A DNA stretch of 64,000 nt from Forficula auricularia (taxonomy: Eukaryota > Arthropoda > Insecta > Dermaptera > Forficulidae), in the NCBI GenBank assembly GCA_024734495.1, contig JALMQS010000085.1, forward strand, positions 19,640,021-19,704,020, given 5' to 3'. The notes beneath the pieces are model-generated. The model did not search any database. It was not told where the DNA came from and worked only from the letters and a program-made list of their open reading frames with translations. Below, in pieces: positions 24,601 to 34,887 of this stretch; position 1 is the first letter of the stretch; every line of letters begins with the position of its first letter. The translations under genes were made by a program, and so were the position numbers.

Positions 24601-27039
24601 CTAATATGTAGCTTTTTTTAGATAGGTAATTTACCCTAGAAATTTCACCTCTTCTTTTTAGAAATTAAGGAAAGTAAATTTTTTGTCATTAATTTCTACC
24701 TTCATTAATCCCCTTAACTCTCCAAAATCAACAAATTTTAGCATCTTAGAATCATTACATATTTAAAAAATGTAAATTTACCCTACAATATTTAGATTAA
24801 TTAGTTGAAACCTCGTGTCAAGTTCTAGCAAAATGAGTCTTGAAAGTATTTGTGAGACTCATTCACATAAGCTCACGGGGGAAGAGGGGAGAACTTCTTT
24901 AGAGGTAGATGTTATTTGTATATAACGGCCAAAAGCTTTATCCTCCTTAAAAAATCACACTCCACTCACATTCTATGAAGGTTAAAAAAAATTTCATGCA
25001 GAATTGTAATTATTTTTTGAAGGTGTTACATATATATTTATGATTATAAATATGTTATTTTTATGTTTAATTTTTTTTATTCAGGATTTTGGTCTTGAGT
25101 ATTTTTATTTTTAGTTTTGGCCTACGACCTCCCCAATCAATTTCAAAGTAATTCAAGTTCGATATCTGGTATTACGACGGCTTTAAATATGAAAGACTGG
25201 TGTCTTATTAACCGTCCTAAATGTTGTTTAACCTCTGATAATTTGAGCTTTTCAAAGCTTAACATTATTTTAAATGAAACAAATTGAATACTCCTATAGA
25301 ATAGCTTAAACGTTGCCTTTTCTGTCAGATCGGTTGCATAACTTCAAGGGTATTTCGAATTTTGCTTGTTGGAGTTATTAAACCTGCGAGTAAAATTAAT
25401 AATAAAATATTTATTTTTATTTTTCTTAAGTCGTCGACTATAACCCTATATTACCGTTGGTTATGAATGTCTTTATTTATTAGCTATTTCATCGCTAAAA
25501 ATAAATATACCTCTTACACGAATAACTTAGTGTCAGAGCAACTTTCTCATTTAATTTAATCAAATATTAATAAAATTAAAATATTTAATTCGCTGAGAGT
25601 AGCCGAGTTGTCGATTTTTTAAAAACAAATCAAAGAGGGTGTCCTCTAGTAAATATATATTATATTATTTATGGGATCCTCGATAAGCGAGTCCGACTTT
25701 CTTAGAAATCAGAGACTTAGTTTCGATACTCGGTCATGTATCAGGATTTTTTTTCAAAAATTTCTTGGTGTCGTTGTTGCAAATCTTTCCAAGCTATTAT
25801 ATATATATATATATATATATACAGCTAGAGTATCACAATATTATGCATGCGCTGACACACAAGTTGATACCCAACAGATGCTTCCTTTCTCGGACTCAAG
25901 GCTTGCCTCTTATTTACCCTGTATTGAGTCATTTCCCCTTTATTGTAACAACAAAGTTCAAACAGATACGTCGCTAAAGAAGTTTCACTTCAAAAAGTGA
26001 AAACTTTTGCCACTAATCATCAATTAAATAACCTCGCAACATATATAATATAATATATTTTTAAATCAAGTGTACCGCTAAAGGTTAAATAATAATTATG
26101 TATACATTTTGTTCTAAAAAAATCCAGCGTTTCTAATTTATATACATATATTTAATGTGGTCGCTCTAATGGACCACCAGTTTAGCAACTCGATAAAAGC
26201 TGAGTTTTTCTACTATAATTTTACGCTATTCGGAAAATTCATTTCTAATTAATTAACTTTTCTTATATAACTTTTATAAAAAAATCCACAAGGATTAAAT
26301 TATTATTATTATTTTTTTTTATCGTTGAAAATATTTTTCTTAATTAAATTCTTTTGTTATTTACTTTATATATACATATAATCTTATTTACTGGCTCTCG
26401 GGCCTGACATATTACAAGTTATATTACATCTTTTAAGACATTTTAAAATTTCTAAAGATATACTTTAAGCTTCTTTTTCTTTTCTTTAGAAATGATCTAA
26501 GTTGAGATGAATGAGGTGAATGAGGGAGGTGCGAAACTAATTGTGAAAGAAAACAACCACCCAAAGGAAAAGTCAAGACAAGGGCAAGAAAGCAAAACTG
26601 CGACACAAGGCCAGGACAGAGAACACAAGGGGCGAAACCATGGCCATTTTCCCGCCCTAATATTCTCGCCCCAGCTACCCAAAAGCCATTCTTTGCTTCT
26701 TCACAAATTCAGATTGACTGATTGTCAACTCTTCCCTTTTATTTCATTTGTCAAAAAATATCAATAGAAATAAAAAAATGAAAAACAATCTTCATATTTT
26801 TATACTTATGCAATTAAAACCATTTTTATTTTGCATATATATATATATTTTCATATTTGTAAATAAATGCATATATTTGAATATCTTGATAAAAACTTTT
26901 TTTTATTTATTTATTTGAATTTTGTTTAATTTACGAACAATTATTTTAATTATTTTATTTTGATTAAAATAAATTTTAATTTAAGAATAAAGGCCTGGAA
27001 GATTTTTTTTTAATTTCTTGATTTTATATTGATTTTATA
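24601..27039. other. No gene recognised
   Basis: Mostly AT-rich. A degenerate GCAGAG-family copy lies at 25585-25655. A 61-residue or 86-residue open stretch at about 26500-26767 lies in a purine-rich island, matches nothing known to me and has no neighbours that support it. (TA)n tracts at 25799-25822 and 26836-26850. Confidence 0.35.
25585..25655 (+). repeat. GCAGAG-hairpin dispersed repeat, degenerate copy
   Basis: CTGAGAGTAGCCGAGTTGTC, then AAAACAAATCAAAGAGGGTG and TCCTCTAGTAAATA align with the family in its plus-sense (GAGAGTAGCAGAGTTGTTGA...). Several arm bases have changed. Confidence 0.4.
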
Positions 27040-27115
27040 CTAGCTGCGAAGCCCGCCTTGGGTGGGCCTCTTACTACCCTGGGGGCGAAGCGAACCGAGC
27101 TTGGCACCTTTTCAC
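27040..27115 (-). mobile_element. Helitron 3' terminus
   Basis: On minus the sequence runs GCCCACCCAAGGCGGGC (a GCCC/GGGC hairpin), TTCGCAG, then CTAG with a T immediately following. A short hairpin a few bases upstream of CTAG, with insertion before T, is the classic Helitron 3' end. The matching 5' TC end was not located. GCTTGGCACCTTTTCACATT just inside recurs inverted at about 60295-60320. Confidence 0.55.
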
Positions 27116-28198
27116 ATTTATGTTTTTGGTGATTATAATTAAACCGTCATTAATGCAAATTTTGAATATAGTAGCGATTATTGTGTTCGCATTTTCAGCT
27201 GGTTAAGTATTAATAATTTATTGTATTTATTCTTCCCATATGTGTAATACAGTTGATTAATATTCACTTAATTTTATCAATCTAAATCAGCTTATTCTAT
27301 AAATATATTCCATATATATCTTCTATAATCTAAATAAATTTTATATTAATATTTAATTCTTCAATGAAATGATAAAATCACGTGATAATAAACATTTCAA
27401 TTAGAATTGTAATTAATGCTTGATAAATTAATTAAGTGTTGATAATAAAAATATTGAACCTTCAAAGCAATAAAAACACTTAATTAATGGGATCTAGCGC
27501 AAAGGGAAGGGATTAATTTCGCTGATTATTATCATTTCGTTGTGGAAGGCAAAAGTGGCCCCCTGTACATTGTTGCATTAGTCGAGTCAGAGACAAAAGT
27601 GGTCCTTACTAAATCTCATTTTATCATAGTCAACCGATAGTTAATGTGAAACTCAACATTAATAATTATAAAGATAATCAAAATTGAAACAAAATCTTTA
27701 CCAATATATTTATAATAGGACTTAACATTAAAAAAAAAAAAGTATAGCTCATATGATGAAATTCATTATTACAGCATCAGAAGTCGATAACCTCTTTGAA
27801 GCTAAAGGCGATTTCACCTTATTTAGTCAATTTAAAATTTACCAAGAGTAGCTGCAAGGGGAATTTCCATTGCTAAAAGGAGAAACTCCCGAAACGTTTG
27901 GATTTCAAATAAACTTTTTCAGATTATTTTTTAAATTGTATTTATTTATAAACAAAACATTCAATTCAATTTTTTCACTACATTTACTTATATATCAGTG
28001 GAGACTCCAGACTTTAATTTTAGTGGGGGTCATGTACCTGGGAGCTGCCGTCCCTCCCTCAGATAATTTTGAAAATATGGGCTTCAAAAGTAGTTTTTAG
28101 AGGCGATTGTTATCCTCTGAAAAATTAAATACAAACATAAAAATAGCGCATGAAGAAGAGAAAAGGGACAGGGCTACCTATTATAATATGTATAATAT
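27116..28198. other. No gene recognised; one hammerhead-like motif
   Basis: AT-rich. Apart from the motif at 27862-27905 I see no gene. A 76-codon stretch at 27870-28100 is translated low-complexity DNA. Confidence 0.35.
27862..27905 (+). ncRNA. Degenerate hammerhead-like motif, TGGATTT family copy 1
   Basis: Arms AATTTCCA and TGGATTT can pair as stem I (TCCA/TGGA is the firm part). Inside are GGAG...CTCC as stem II and GAAACGTT. The CTGAnGA box is replaced by TTGCTAAAA, so this is probably inactive. Two relatives at 34888 and 36910 share GGAGAAA, CTCCCGAAACGTTTG and (at 34888) GGATTTCAAATAAA. Confidence 0.45.
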
Positions 28199-29367
28199 AT
28201 AATATACTTAGAGTACAAATACCTGGGGATGACGCTTACGTCAGGAATGTCTTTGGAACAACATTTTAAGGATAAAAAGGAAAATGCCATGTTTGCTATT
28301 AACGCTTTTAATAGATTGATTCTGGATAATCGTATAGATTTTGCATCGAAGATGAAGGTTTACAATGCAGTCTCAAGAGCAATTATATGTTATGGTGCCC
28401 AGGTATGGGGCTACAAAAGCTACGATAATGTGGAAATTCCCCTTAAGTATTTTGTTAAAAAATGCTTCAATCTTCTTAGGAACACTCCAGACTATATTAT
28501 GTATTTGGAATTGGGTGTATATCCTTCCTTCATTTATACATTTTAACTGCATTTGAGGTATATTTTAAAGTGTCTAAATATGCCTCTGAGTAGATATCCT
28601 TATTTATTGACTAAAGAAATGGTCAATAGGAAATTATTTTGGTATGAAGAATGGCAAAATATTTGTACCAAATTTGATATCAACATCGCTAATATGCTGA
28701 TGGGGGAAATCAACCCGGTTTATATTATGAGTTTAATGAAAAATGAGATGGAACTTAAATTTAGAAGAAGAGCTGCTGATAGTCTAAATCACTCATTATA
28801 TAGTGAACTTATATTCTCCGGAGAATTCAAATTTGGATCTCTAGATAATAACTCCATTAGCTGGCTGGTGAAAGTGAGGGGAGAATTGCTCTACTTGAAC
28901 AAGTATTCATACTCTAAGGAGATCAAAAAGTGCTCATTATGCAATGTAGGGGAAGTAGAGGACGTTTTTCACTATGTCTCGGTTTGTCCCATACTGAAGG
29001 AATACCGAATGAGGTTCTTTGGGAGGGAAGCATTGTCCAGATCCGAGTTCATTGAGTGCCTTAATGGGAAGGATTGGGGGGCCCTGGTGAAATACTGCAG
29101 AAGCTCATGGAAATATAGATATCAGGTGATTCTTGAATTCAATTATTAATTATCTATTGGAACAAACTATTTTAGTTATTGTATTATTATATCTATTATT
29201 TATCTATTATTTATTATTATATGTATTATTATAGTTATTGTATCTATTATATGCCTGATTATATAATTATTATACTCACTCACTCAAAGGGTCGAGTCGA
29301 CCATGAGTAAAATGTGTTTGTATTTTTTTTTTCTTTTATTTATTATGTATGTTTCATTGAATAAACA

Positions 29368-29398
<31 letters not shown>

Positions 29399-29410
29399 AA
29401 TATACTTAGA
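28199..29410 (+). mobile_element. 5'-truncated LINE insertion with a 14-bp TSD
   Basis: The coding remnant at 28213-29149 and its 3' untranslated part are bracketed by ATAATATACTTAGA at 28199-28212 and at 29397-29410. The 3' end is AATAAACATTG followed by about eight ATT/TTA repeats, the kind of simple-repeat tail known for I-group and CR1-like LINEs instead of poly(A). The TSD and the truncated 5' end show insertion by target-primed reverse transcription. The last bases of the TSD are reused by the adjacent miniature transposon. Confidence 0.85.
28213..29149 (+). pseudogene. LINE ORF2 C-terminal remnant with Cys-His motif
   Basis: Starts in the RT C-terminal region (YLGMTLTSGMSLEQHFKDK), continues with VYNAVSRAIICYGAQVWG, the thumb motif seen in Jockey- and I-like RTs, breaks at a stop near 28546 and resumes at 28553 to give 198 more codons. 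The second part holds CSLCNVGEVEDVFHYVSVC, a C-x2-C...H-x4-C arrangement typical of the C-terminal zinc-finger-like motif of several LINE ORF2 proteins. The catalytic palm is missing. Only one stop interrupts about 310 codons, so it is younger than the other RT remnants here. Exact clade not settled. Confidence 0.8.
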
Positions 29411-29411
29411 C

Positions 29412-29569
29412 CGAGGGGTGACCTGATATCTTGTAGACCTACTTCCACTTCCACTTTCGTTTCCAAGTAAAAGACAATAGATGAAGGGACATTATCTAAT
29501 GAATTCCAAAATAATTCCACATAATTCCAAAGACGTGTACAGCTAATTCCAATCGCGATTCACCCCTCG
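29412..29569 (-). mobile_element. Miniature inverted-repeat transposon, copy 1
   Basis: 158 bp. The ends CGAGGGGTGACCTGA and (reverse complement) CGAGGGGTGAATCGCGA form a TIR, and an 8-bp target duplication ACTTAGAC flanks it (29404-29411 and 29570-29577). Inside are GACGTGTACAGCTAATTCCA and TAGACCTACTTCCACTTCCA. The copy at 52010-52174 matches over its whole length in the opposite orientation. An 8-bp duplication fits hAT-like or similar superfamilies, but the TIR sequence is not one I can place. No coding capacity. Confidence 0.85.
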
Positions 29570-29577
29570 ACTTAGAC

Positions 29578-30644
29578 TATAGATCGAGTTCTTCATATTT
29601 ATATAGTACGCTTATAATAAAATTAGTCATGTATTTCATTTACTATAATAAAGCTGTAGAGTTTGTATGTACGTATGTTTGATCGCGCAAATCTCAGGAA
29701 ATACTAATCCAGTTTGAATTTGATATTAAAACTTTTTTTTGGAAACCATTTGAGTGGTCATGAGCCCCCTCCCCCACCCCCTGGAGCTACCACTGTTATA
29801 TATAGGCATTTGTTAACTGCTTTCTCCATATTCCTTTAACTTGGTGAATTAATATTCTTTGGTGTGTGAAGAAGGGTCGCTGTTCTCTTTTGCATAACGA
29901 GATCACTAATTGAAAGCGATGATTTTGTGTATCTTATCTTTATATTTGTATTTTGGAGAGCCATCAATTGAGCGGGTGTTAGTCTCTTCTCCTTTTGAAT
30001 ACTTGGCTGCCGTTTCAGGTCGGCTCTATACCCAGCAGCAGATCTATTCTTACAACACCCCACTTGAAAATGTCAAAGCAAAACGATCTTCGTTGTTGTT
30101 GTTGTTGTTGTTGTTGTTGTTGAATGTAGCACTGGTGGTTGGAGAAAAATGGTTTGAAGGGAAAGCAAAGCCAGAAGGGGATGGAATGCGGCTTCCGTCG
30201 ACCATAATGGATTATCTGGGCCGGATCTCTGGCCTTCCATCCCCAAAACGTACCCAAACCTTCCCTGCCTACTACTATTCAGCCCTATAAAGCTATATAT
30301 ATATATATTCTTGCGTTTATCCCCCTTCATCAGATGCATACATCCAGAGAGGCACATTTGCAGCAATTCACGTAGCCAATATACAATCAGGGATGTGACA
30401 GTGGGAGATAACTGGGCTGCCAAGCTAAAGAGACTAAAGGGACGAGACCTTTTGCATTTTGTTTATTTAGCCGGTTCGTTTACTCTTCATACAATCAACT
30501 TGATTCAAATAAAATTTAATATATAAAATTTTTCATATGAATATATTTCAAACAAATGAATTTATATATATAACAATAAAGTTTATCAATTCTGATTTTG
30601 TGCAAAAACAATTTTGATTATTAAATAAAAGTATCTACTTAAGG
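29578..30644. other. Unassigned region with a (GTT)n microsatellite
   Basis: A (GTT)n tract of about 30 bases lies at 30092-30122. Around it (29840-30480) the sequence is less AT-rich, and open stretches of 126 codons on plus and 116 on minus overlap. Neither has a recognisable domain, and the homopolymeric L or T runs come from the microsatellite. It could contain host exon sequence, but nothing proves it. Confidence 0.3.
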
Positions 30645-30875
30645 GTTAGGTTGGCCGAGTGGTTAAAAAGAATGCCTTCTAATGAAGCTAGAACAGGTTG
30701 AAGCCCAACTCGCTAGAAATATTTGACCGGCTATAATCTGATCCCCTCAGGAGAAGGCAATGGAAAACCACACCTGTGAAAAGTTTCCACGGGAAAATTA
30801 TAGAAGAGATGATACTCCCCAGAGTAATCGCCGACCCTCTGAATAAAGTATGACATTTGAAGGGGAAATAATAGT
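30645..30875 (+). mobile_element. tRNA-derived SINE
   Basis: The head is tRNA-like, with A-box TGGCCGAGTGGTTAAAAAG, as in Leu/Ser tRNAs, and a B-box-like GGTTGAAGCCC about 40 bases later. A body follows with GGAGAAGGCAATGGAAAACC and AC, a core resembling the GGCAAACCAC-type domain of several animal SINE groups, then ACTCCCCAGAGTAATCGCCG. It ends AATAATAGTAAATAAATAA, an AAAT-like tail. Pol III promoter boxes and the tail define it as a SINE; the family name is unknown to me. Confidence 0.75.
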
Positions 30876-30965
30876 AAATAAATAAATTATAAAATTTGGA
30901 TACAAATTTATATCAAAAATATTTATGAAATCTTTTTAAATCATAGAATTCTGACCTTTAGAATA

Positions 30966-31838
30966 TAAAATCGAATCAATGTTGCCTCTTCAATCACTCT
31001 CGAACTAGACAAACTGAATAAATGGGGCTCTCAAAATTTAGTTAACTTTAATACAAACAAGACTCAATGTTGTCTAATTTCTAGGTGCAAAAATGAAAAT
31101 TTCCCTGATATTCACTTCGATTCGAATACCCTGAAAATGTGTGACAGCCTATCCATGTTGGGCGTCTCTGTCGCATCTGACCTGTATTGGAATGAACACG
31201 TCTCCTCTGTGGCGAAATCTGCAGAAAGGAAGATTCGCTACTTATTCAGGTCCAAGCGATTTTACAAACCCCCACATCTTCTCACCATCTACAAGGCCCA
31301 AATCCGCCCTTGTCTCGAATACGGCTCTCATCTATGGAGATGAGCCTCTAAATATTCTCTTGCTACCCTGGATGCAATTCAGAAACGAGCCGTCAAGCTA
31401 ATTGACGATTCTACACTCACCGACTCCCTCGACTAGCTAGCTCATCGAAGAAATGTCTCTGCCCTTTCCCTTTTCTATAGGTATTATCACGGCAGGTGCT
31501 CTAATGAGATAAAATCAATAATTCCCCCCAAAGCATGCTTTGCACGTAGCACGCGTTTTGCCGACTCCCAACACTTTTTCGTGGTCAAATTAGAAAAGTG
31601 CAGGACCACTTCATTCGCCAATACATATATCCCCATGTCTTCAAGGAACTGTAACTCTCTCCCAGCCTCCATCTTTCCCAGCACTTATAATCTTCAAACC
31701 TTCAAAACCGGAGTGCATAGACACCTAGGTCTACACCCTCTCACTTAATCAACTTTCCCTTCTCTTCGGTAATGTAAGGGTCTTTCGAGATCCATAGGAG
31801 CTGCATCTTTACTGGTGCACCCCTTCTTGCATTAAAAA
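30966..31838 (+). pseudogene. I/CR1-like non-LTR retrotransposon, 5'-truncated copy
   Basis: One continuous frame from 30969 to 31748, interrupted only by TGA at 31341 and TAG at 31434. It reads NRINVASSITLELDKLNKWG, NLVNFNTNKTQCCLISR, LGVSVASDLYWNEH, LLTIYKAQIRPCLEYGSHLW, then ATLDAIQKRAVKLIDDSTLT, LFYRYYHGRCSNEIKSIIPP and NSLPASIFPSTYNLQTFKTG. This is the RT thumb and C-terminal region. The palm with YADD is lost. The 3' untranslated part ends GCATCTTTACTGGTGCACCC, CTTGCATT and a short A run at 31838. It is the same family as 5994-7345 and helps define that family's 3' end. Confidence 0.9.
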
Positions 31839-32299
31839 AAGATATTACTAAACACATAATAAGTATATATGCAACTTCACTATTAACCGATATGAAACCT
31901 GAACGATTGGACAGGCAGAAAGATGAAATTGTCTATGGAACAAAGTCCTTGAAGTCGTGTGATAAGGTGTCCATGTGTCCATATTGGCGTCTTGATTCTC
32001 ATATGACCTCTCTTGGAACAAACAGATTTTCTCTGTGGCTAAATCTGAAACATTAAAATTCGATTCGATAATGATTTTGACTCCCATATTTATAAATGTC
32101 TCTAAATCTATACTTGTATGTGGCTGGATTAAAAGTCATCTTTTAATTATTATTTCAATCACCTTCTCATTTTTAATATTTGTATAAAGTAAAGTGATTC
32201 CACATCAAAAGATATTAATTTAAAATTAGGGTGAATATTATTTATTGGTGTTCTTATCGTCTATGCTAAAAAATTTGTTTAAATTGTTGGTTCTTGGGA
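31839..32299. other. No gene recognised
   Basis: A short part at 31900-32060 loosely recalls the preceding RT family (TCTCTGTGGCTAAATCTG resembles its SVAKSA-coding stretch), so it may be a more eroded fragment. The rest is AT-rich. Confidence 0.3.
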
Positions 32300-32331
32300 A
32301 CTTGTACTTTGAAATAATTAGATGTTAATTT

Positions 32332-32388
32332 CTTAAAAGTTACAAAGTTTTGTGGTTTATTTTTCGACTTCTTCGGGAAATTTTTAAG
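32332..32388 (-). ncRNA. Hammerhead-like motif, left arm (degenerate)
   Basis: Minus-strand partner of 32531-32587. Keeps CCCGAAGAAGTCG and the outer arms CTTAAAAA with TTTTTAAG-type pairing, but GAAAC has become AAAAC and one stem II arm is mutated. Probably inactive. Confidence 0.4.
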
Positions 32389-32530
32389 GTTAACTTCCTC
32401 GTAAGCAATATGTAGTTCATTAGACCATGTCATTCACAAATAAATACAATTATTACCATTCCTCTGCTCTGGTAATTGTATTTATTTGTGAATGATATGG
32501 TCTAATGAACTTGCCTACGAAAAGGTTAAC

Positions 32531-32587
32531 CTTAAAAATTGCCCGAAGAAGTCGAAAAATAAACGACGAAACCTTGCAACTTTTAAG
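32531..32587 (+). ncRNA. Hammerhead-ribozyme-like RNA with long stem I
   Basis: Stem I arms CTTAAAAATTGC (32531-32542) and GCAACTTTTAAG (32576-32587) pair at 11 of 12 positions. Between them are CCGAAGA (one change from CTGAnGA), one extra A, stem II GTCG with CGAC, and GAAACCTT occupying exactly the place of GAAACGTC in the other copies. The U4-to-C change and the CCTT suggest decay, but the geometry is conserved. Confidence 0.5.
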
Positions 32588-32664
32588 AATTTAACATCTA
32601 ATTATTTGAAGGAGACAATAAATGAGTGTGTCTTCTGTTGGAGAAATAAATTTTTAATTTATTT

Positions 32665-32715
32665 ATAACGACTCTATAGTTTCGAGGGCTTTGCCCTCTT
32701 CATAAGTCTATTACA
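32665..32715 (-). ncRNA. Hammerhead-like motif, GAGGGC family, copy 1
   Basis: On minus: ATGAA, stem II GAGGGC-AAA-GCCCTC, then GAAAC, then a possible small stem III (ACT-ATAG-AGT) followed by C, then GTTATAAAT. The box is CTTATGAAGA in place of CTGATGA. The copy at 33200 keeps TTGATAA, so an ancestor with CTGATGA is plausible. Confidence 0.4.
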
Positions 32716-33023
32716 ATTAATTAGTAGAGATTGTGGTGTTGGTGCAAGGTGAAACATCTTTAATAAAGATAAGAGTAAATAAATATTATATTTAATATTC
32801 ATTTACTATGAGTTAAGGATTCTTGGTCACTTGTTTCACATTAAAATTAAAAAATTTAAAGATGTAAAAAATTTTCAATTTTAATGTGAAACAAGTGACC
32901 AAGAATCACTTAACTCATAGTAAATGAATATTAAATATAATATTTATTTACTCTTATCTTTATCTTTTAAAATTGATTCACAGGAATTGTAATAATTGAA
33001 AAGATTTTATTTTGCCGAGAGCA

Positions 33024-33073
33024 GCAGAGTTGTTGATTCTTAAAGAGAAACAAAGAAGTTGTCTGTCCTCTGC
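33024..33073 (+). repeat. GCAGAG-hairpin dispersed repeat, best plus copy
   Basis: Arms GCAGAG (33024-33029) and CTCTGC (33068-33073) pair perfectly. Between them lie TTGTTGA, GAGAAACAAAG and TTGTC. GAAACAA followed by TTGTC can form a 4-bp ACAA/TTGT stem III, placing a C just before the closing arm, again hammerhead-like, but TTGTTGA is two changes away from CTGATGA and stem II is only 2 bp. Confidence 0.45.
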
Positions 33074-33199
33074 TTGATGCAAATAAACATACACACATAT
33101 ATATTTAAAATATATATATACAGATATATATATTTGAATTATATGTGTGTATGTTTATTTGCATCAAACAGAATATAACCTCTTTGTTTCTCTTTAGGA

Positions 33200-33255
33200 A
33201 TTGTAATAGATTGATAAAGAGGGCAAAGCCCTCGAAACTATATTCTCGTTATAAA
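33200..33255 (+). ncRNA. Hammerhead-like motif, GAGGGC family, copy 2
   Basis: TTGATAA (33211-33217; two changes from CTGATGA), extra A, stem II GAGGGC-AAA-GCCCTC, GAAAC, TATATTCTC, then GTTATAAAT. Outer arms AATAGA and GTTATA pair weakly. The inverted partner is at 32665-32715. Confidence 0.45.
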
Positions 33256-33978
33256 TAAAATAAAAATTTATTTTTCCAGCAGAAGAAACACTCTTTTATT
33301 ATTGTCTCTTTTAATTTATAATAATTCTACTACTCTCGGCAAAAAGAAACTTTCAATTTAATCTAATTATTTCTAAGCCCAATTTCTCAAAAACCTACGA
33401 TATAAAAAAATATTATTTATTTATTTAATTTTTTCAACAAATTTAAAAGAATCCTAAATGTGGAAATCATTTTTTCCAACGATGTTATTTAGGATTTTGG
33501 AGTAGAATTTACAAATATTTTCGGAAGAGGTGACTGACAATTGTTGACTACAGGTCAGCATGGCATATCCACATTATGAATTTTAATAAGCCCACAAAGT
33601 CTAGGTATAATTGGCGAAGAGGTGTAATATTTCTTATATTCTGTTATGGTAATTATAAGATCTTATTCAAAAGCAATTTAAAGAAGTTATTAGATTTTCT
33701 CATTACACTATTTGTTCTATTTTTAGCAATCCTACTAAATGTTTCGCTGTTATTAAGAATTTTATATAATAATTTAAGAAGATAGTCACTTTTAATAATG
33801 AAAACAGAGCAATTACTTTTATCTGCCTTAATCAAAATTAGATCTTTATAAATTTTTAAAATAAATACTAATAGGATTGAAGTAGTTTTTGGAGACGGAC
33901 TGATAAGTGAATTGAGTAAATTTTGATGAGGCAGTCCAAGGTTAAAAAAAAAGAGATTATTATAACTATCTTTTTATT

Positions 33979-34024
33979 CAAAACCGACGTTTCGGAGGTT
34001 TATTCCTCCATCTTCAGGGTTTTG
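33979..34024 (-). ncRNA. Hammerhead-ribozyme-like RNA, best-formed copy
   Basis: On minus, stem I is CAAAACC (34024-34018) with GGTTTTG (33985-33979), seven perfect pairs. The CTGAAGA box (34017-34011) fits the hammerhead consensus CUGAnGA. After one extra T, stem II GGAGG pairs perfectly with CCTCC around AATAAA. GAAACGTC follows, where GAAA is the second invariant box and ACGT is self-complementary. All invariant positions I can name are present. Expected cleavage is after the C of ACGTC, next to GGTTTTG. The downstream minus sequence is AATAAAAAGATAG. No inverted partner or coding part was found nearby. Confidence 0.7.
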
Positions 34025-34397
34025 AAAGGTCACTGAAGGAAATCCATTGTAACATTTCCATCTGTCCCTCTTTTTCGAATATTGGTCTGCCTCATCAAAA
34101 TCAACTCAGTAAATACTAATAATAATTTTAATTTGGGGGATGGTTGACTTCATTTTTCTTTTAAATTTCTAGGTATTTTTTGGGTATTTGTAATTAATCA
34201 GTTGATTATTGATTATATAAATGGATCTAGTTCTTAAAATTTTAATCTAAAGATATATTCTATTCACTTAAAAGGGTCAATGGGAGTCAAGGGAAGAACA
34301 TAGTACTCTTCCTCTCAGTGTTTTGTTTGTATGTAGAGAATAATTTTAGACTTCCCTTTAACAGTAGAACAGAGTAATGATGATTTGAAATTTCCAA

Positions 34398-34870
34398 TTT
34401 CGAGATACATATAATATAAAGCAACTATAAACAAATAAATATTTTGAAAATATACAAAAATTCATAGGTAATGTCTAGGAGATGAAATTACCTTGAATGG
34501 AAATAAAAAAATATAAATATTTAAGAAAAAATTATTTTTCTCTAAAATTTTTTGATATATATATTATAAAAACAGTCCATGTCTGACATTATGTTAATTG
34601 AATTTTTGTTGTTTAGAAAAAATATTAATTTTAAAAATTATCAAAATTATAAACAACAAATATTCATTCAATTAACAAAAGGTCAGAAAATGGACTTTTT
34701 TTCTAATATTTACCAAAATATTTTAAAAAGAAAAAAATTCTTCGTAAAAATTTATATTTTTCATTTTTATTCAAGGTAATTTGATCCGCAAGACAATCTG
34801 TATCATTGTCTATTTTCTAAATATTTATTGTTTGTAGTTGCTTTAAATTCATTTCTTTTGAAGCAACTAT
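34398..34870. repeat. Imperfect inverted repeat of about 470 bp
   Basis: AAGCAACTATAAACAAATAA near 34420 pairs with TATTGTTTGTAGTTGCTTT near 34830, and GAAATTACCTTGAATGGAAA near 34481 pairs with TTCATTTTTATTCAAGGTAA near 34760. The arms extend about 180 bases each with a loop of about 80. It sits next to the hammerhead-like motif at 34888 and may belong to the same insertion. Confidence 0.55.
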
Positions 34871-34887
34871 TTTTTTCAAATTTCTTA

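Larger units (their letters stand above)
32300..33312. repeat. Nested palindromic Penelope-type cluster
   Basis: At least four inverted pairs are packed here. (1) 32327-32465 with 32470-32612, each with a hammerhead-like motif. (2) 32613-32715 with 33196-33311, carrying the GAGGGCAAAGCCCTC hairpin and GAAACTATA. (3) 32760-32965, a near-perfect palindrome carrying AAGATAAGAGTAAATAAATA at both ends. (4) 33024-33100 with 33140-33200, the GCAGAG family. The order suggests (3) and (4) sit inside (2). Head-to-head partial copies are typical of Penelope-like elements. No coding part is left. Confidence 0.7.

Noticed and set aside
29910..30423. 126-codon plus frame with an L run and 116-codon minus frame with a T run
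   Set aside because: Both runs come from the (GTT)n tract; the frames overlap on opposite strands and neither has a domain or an upstream context.
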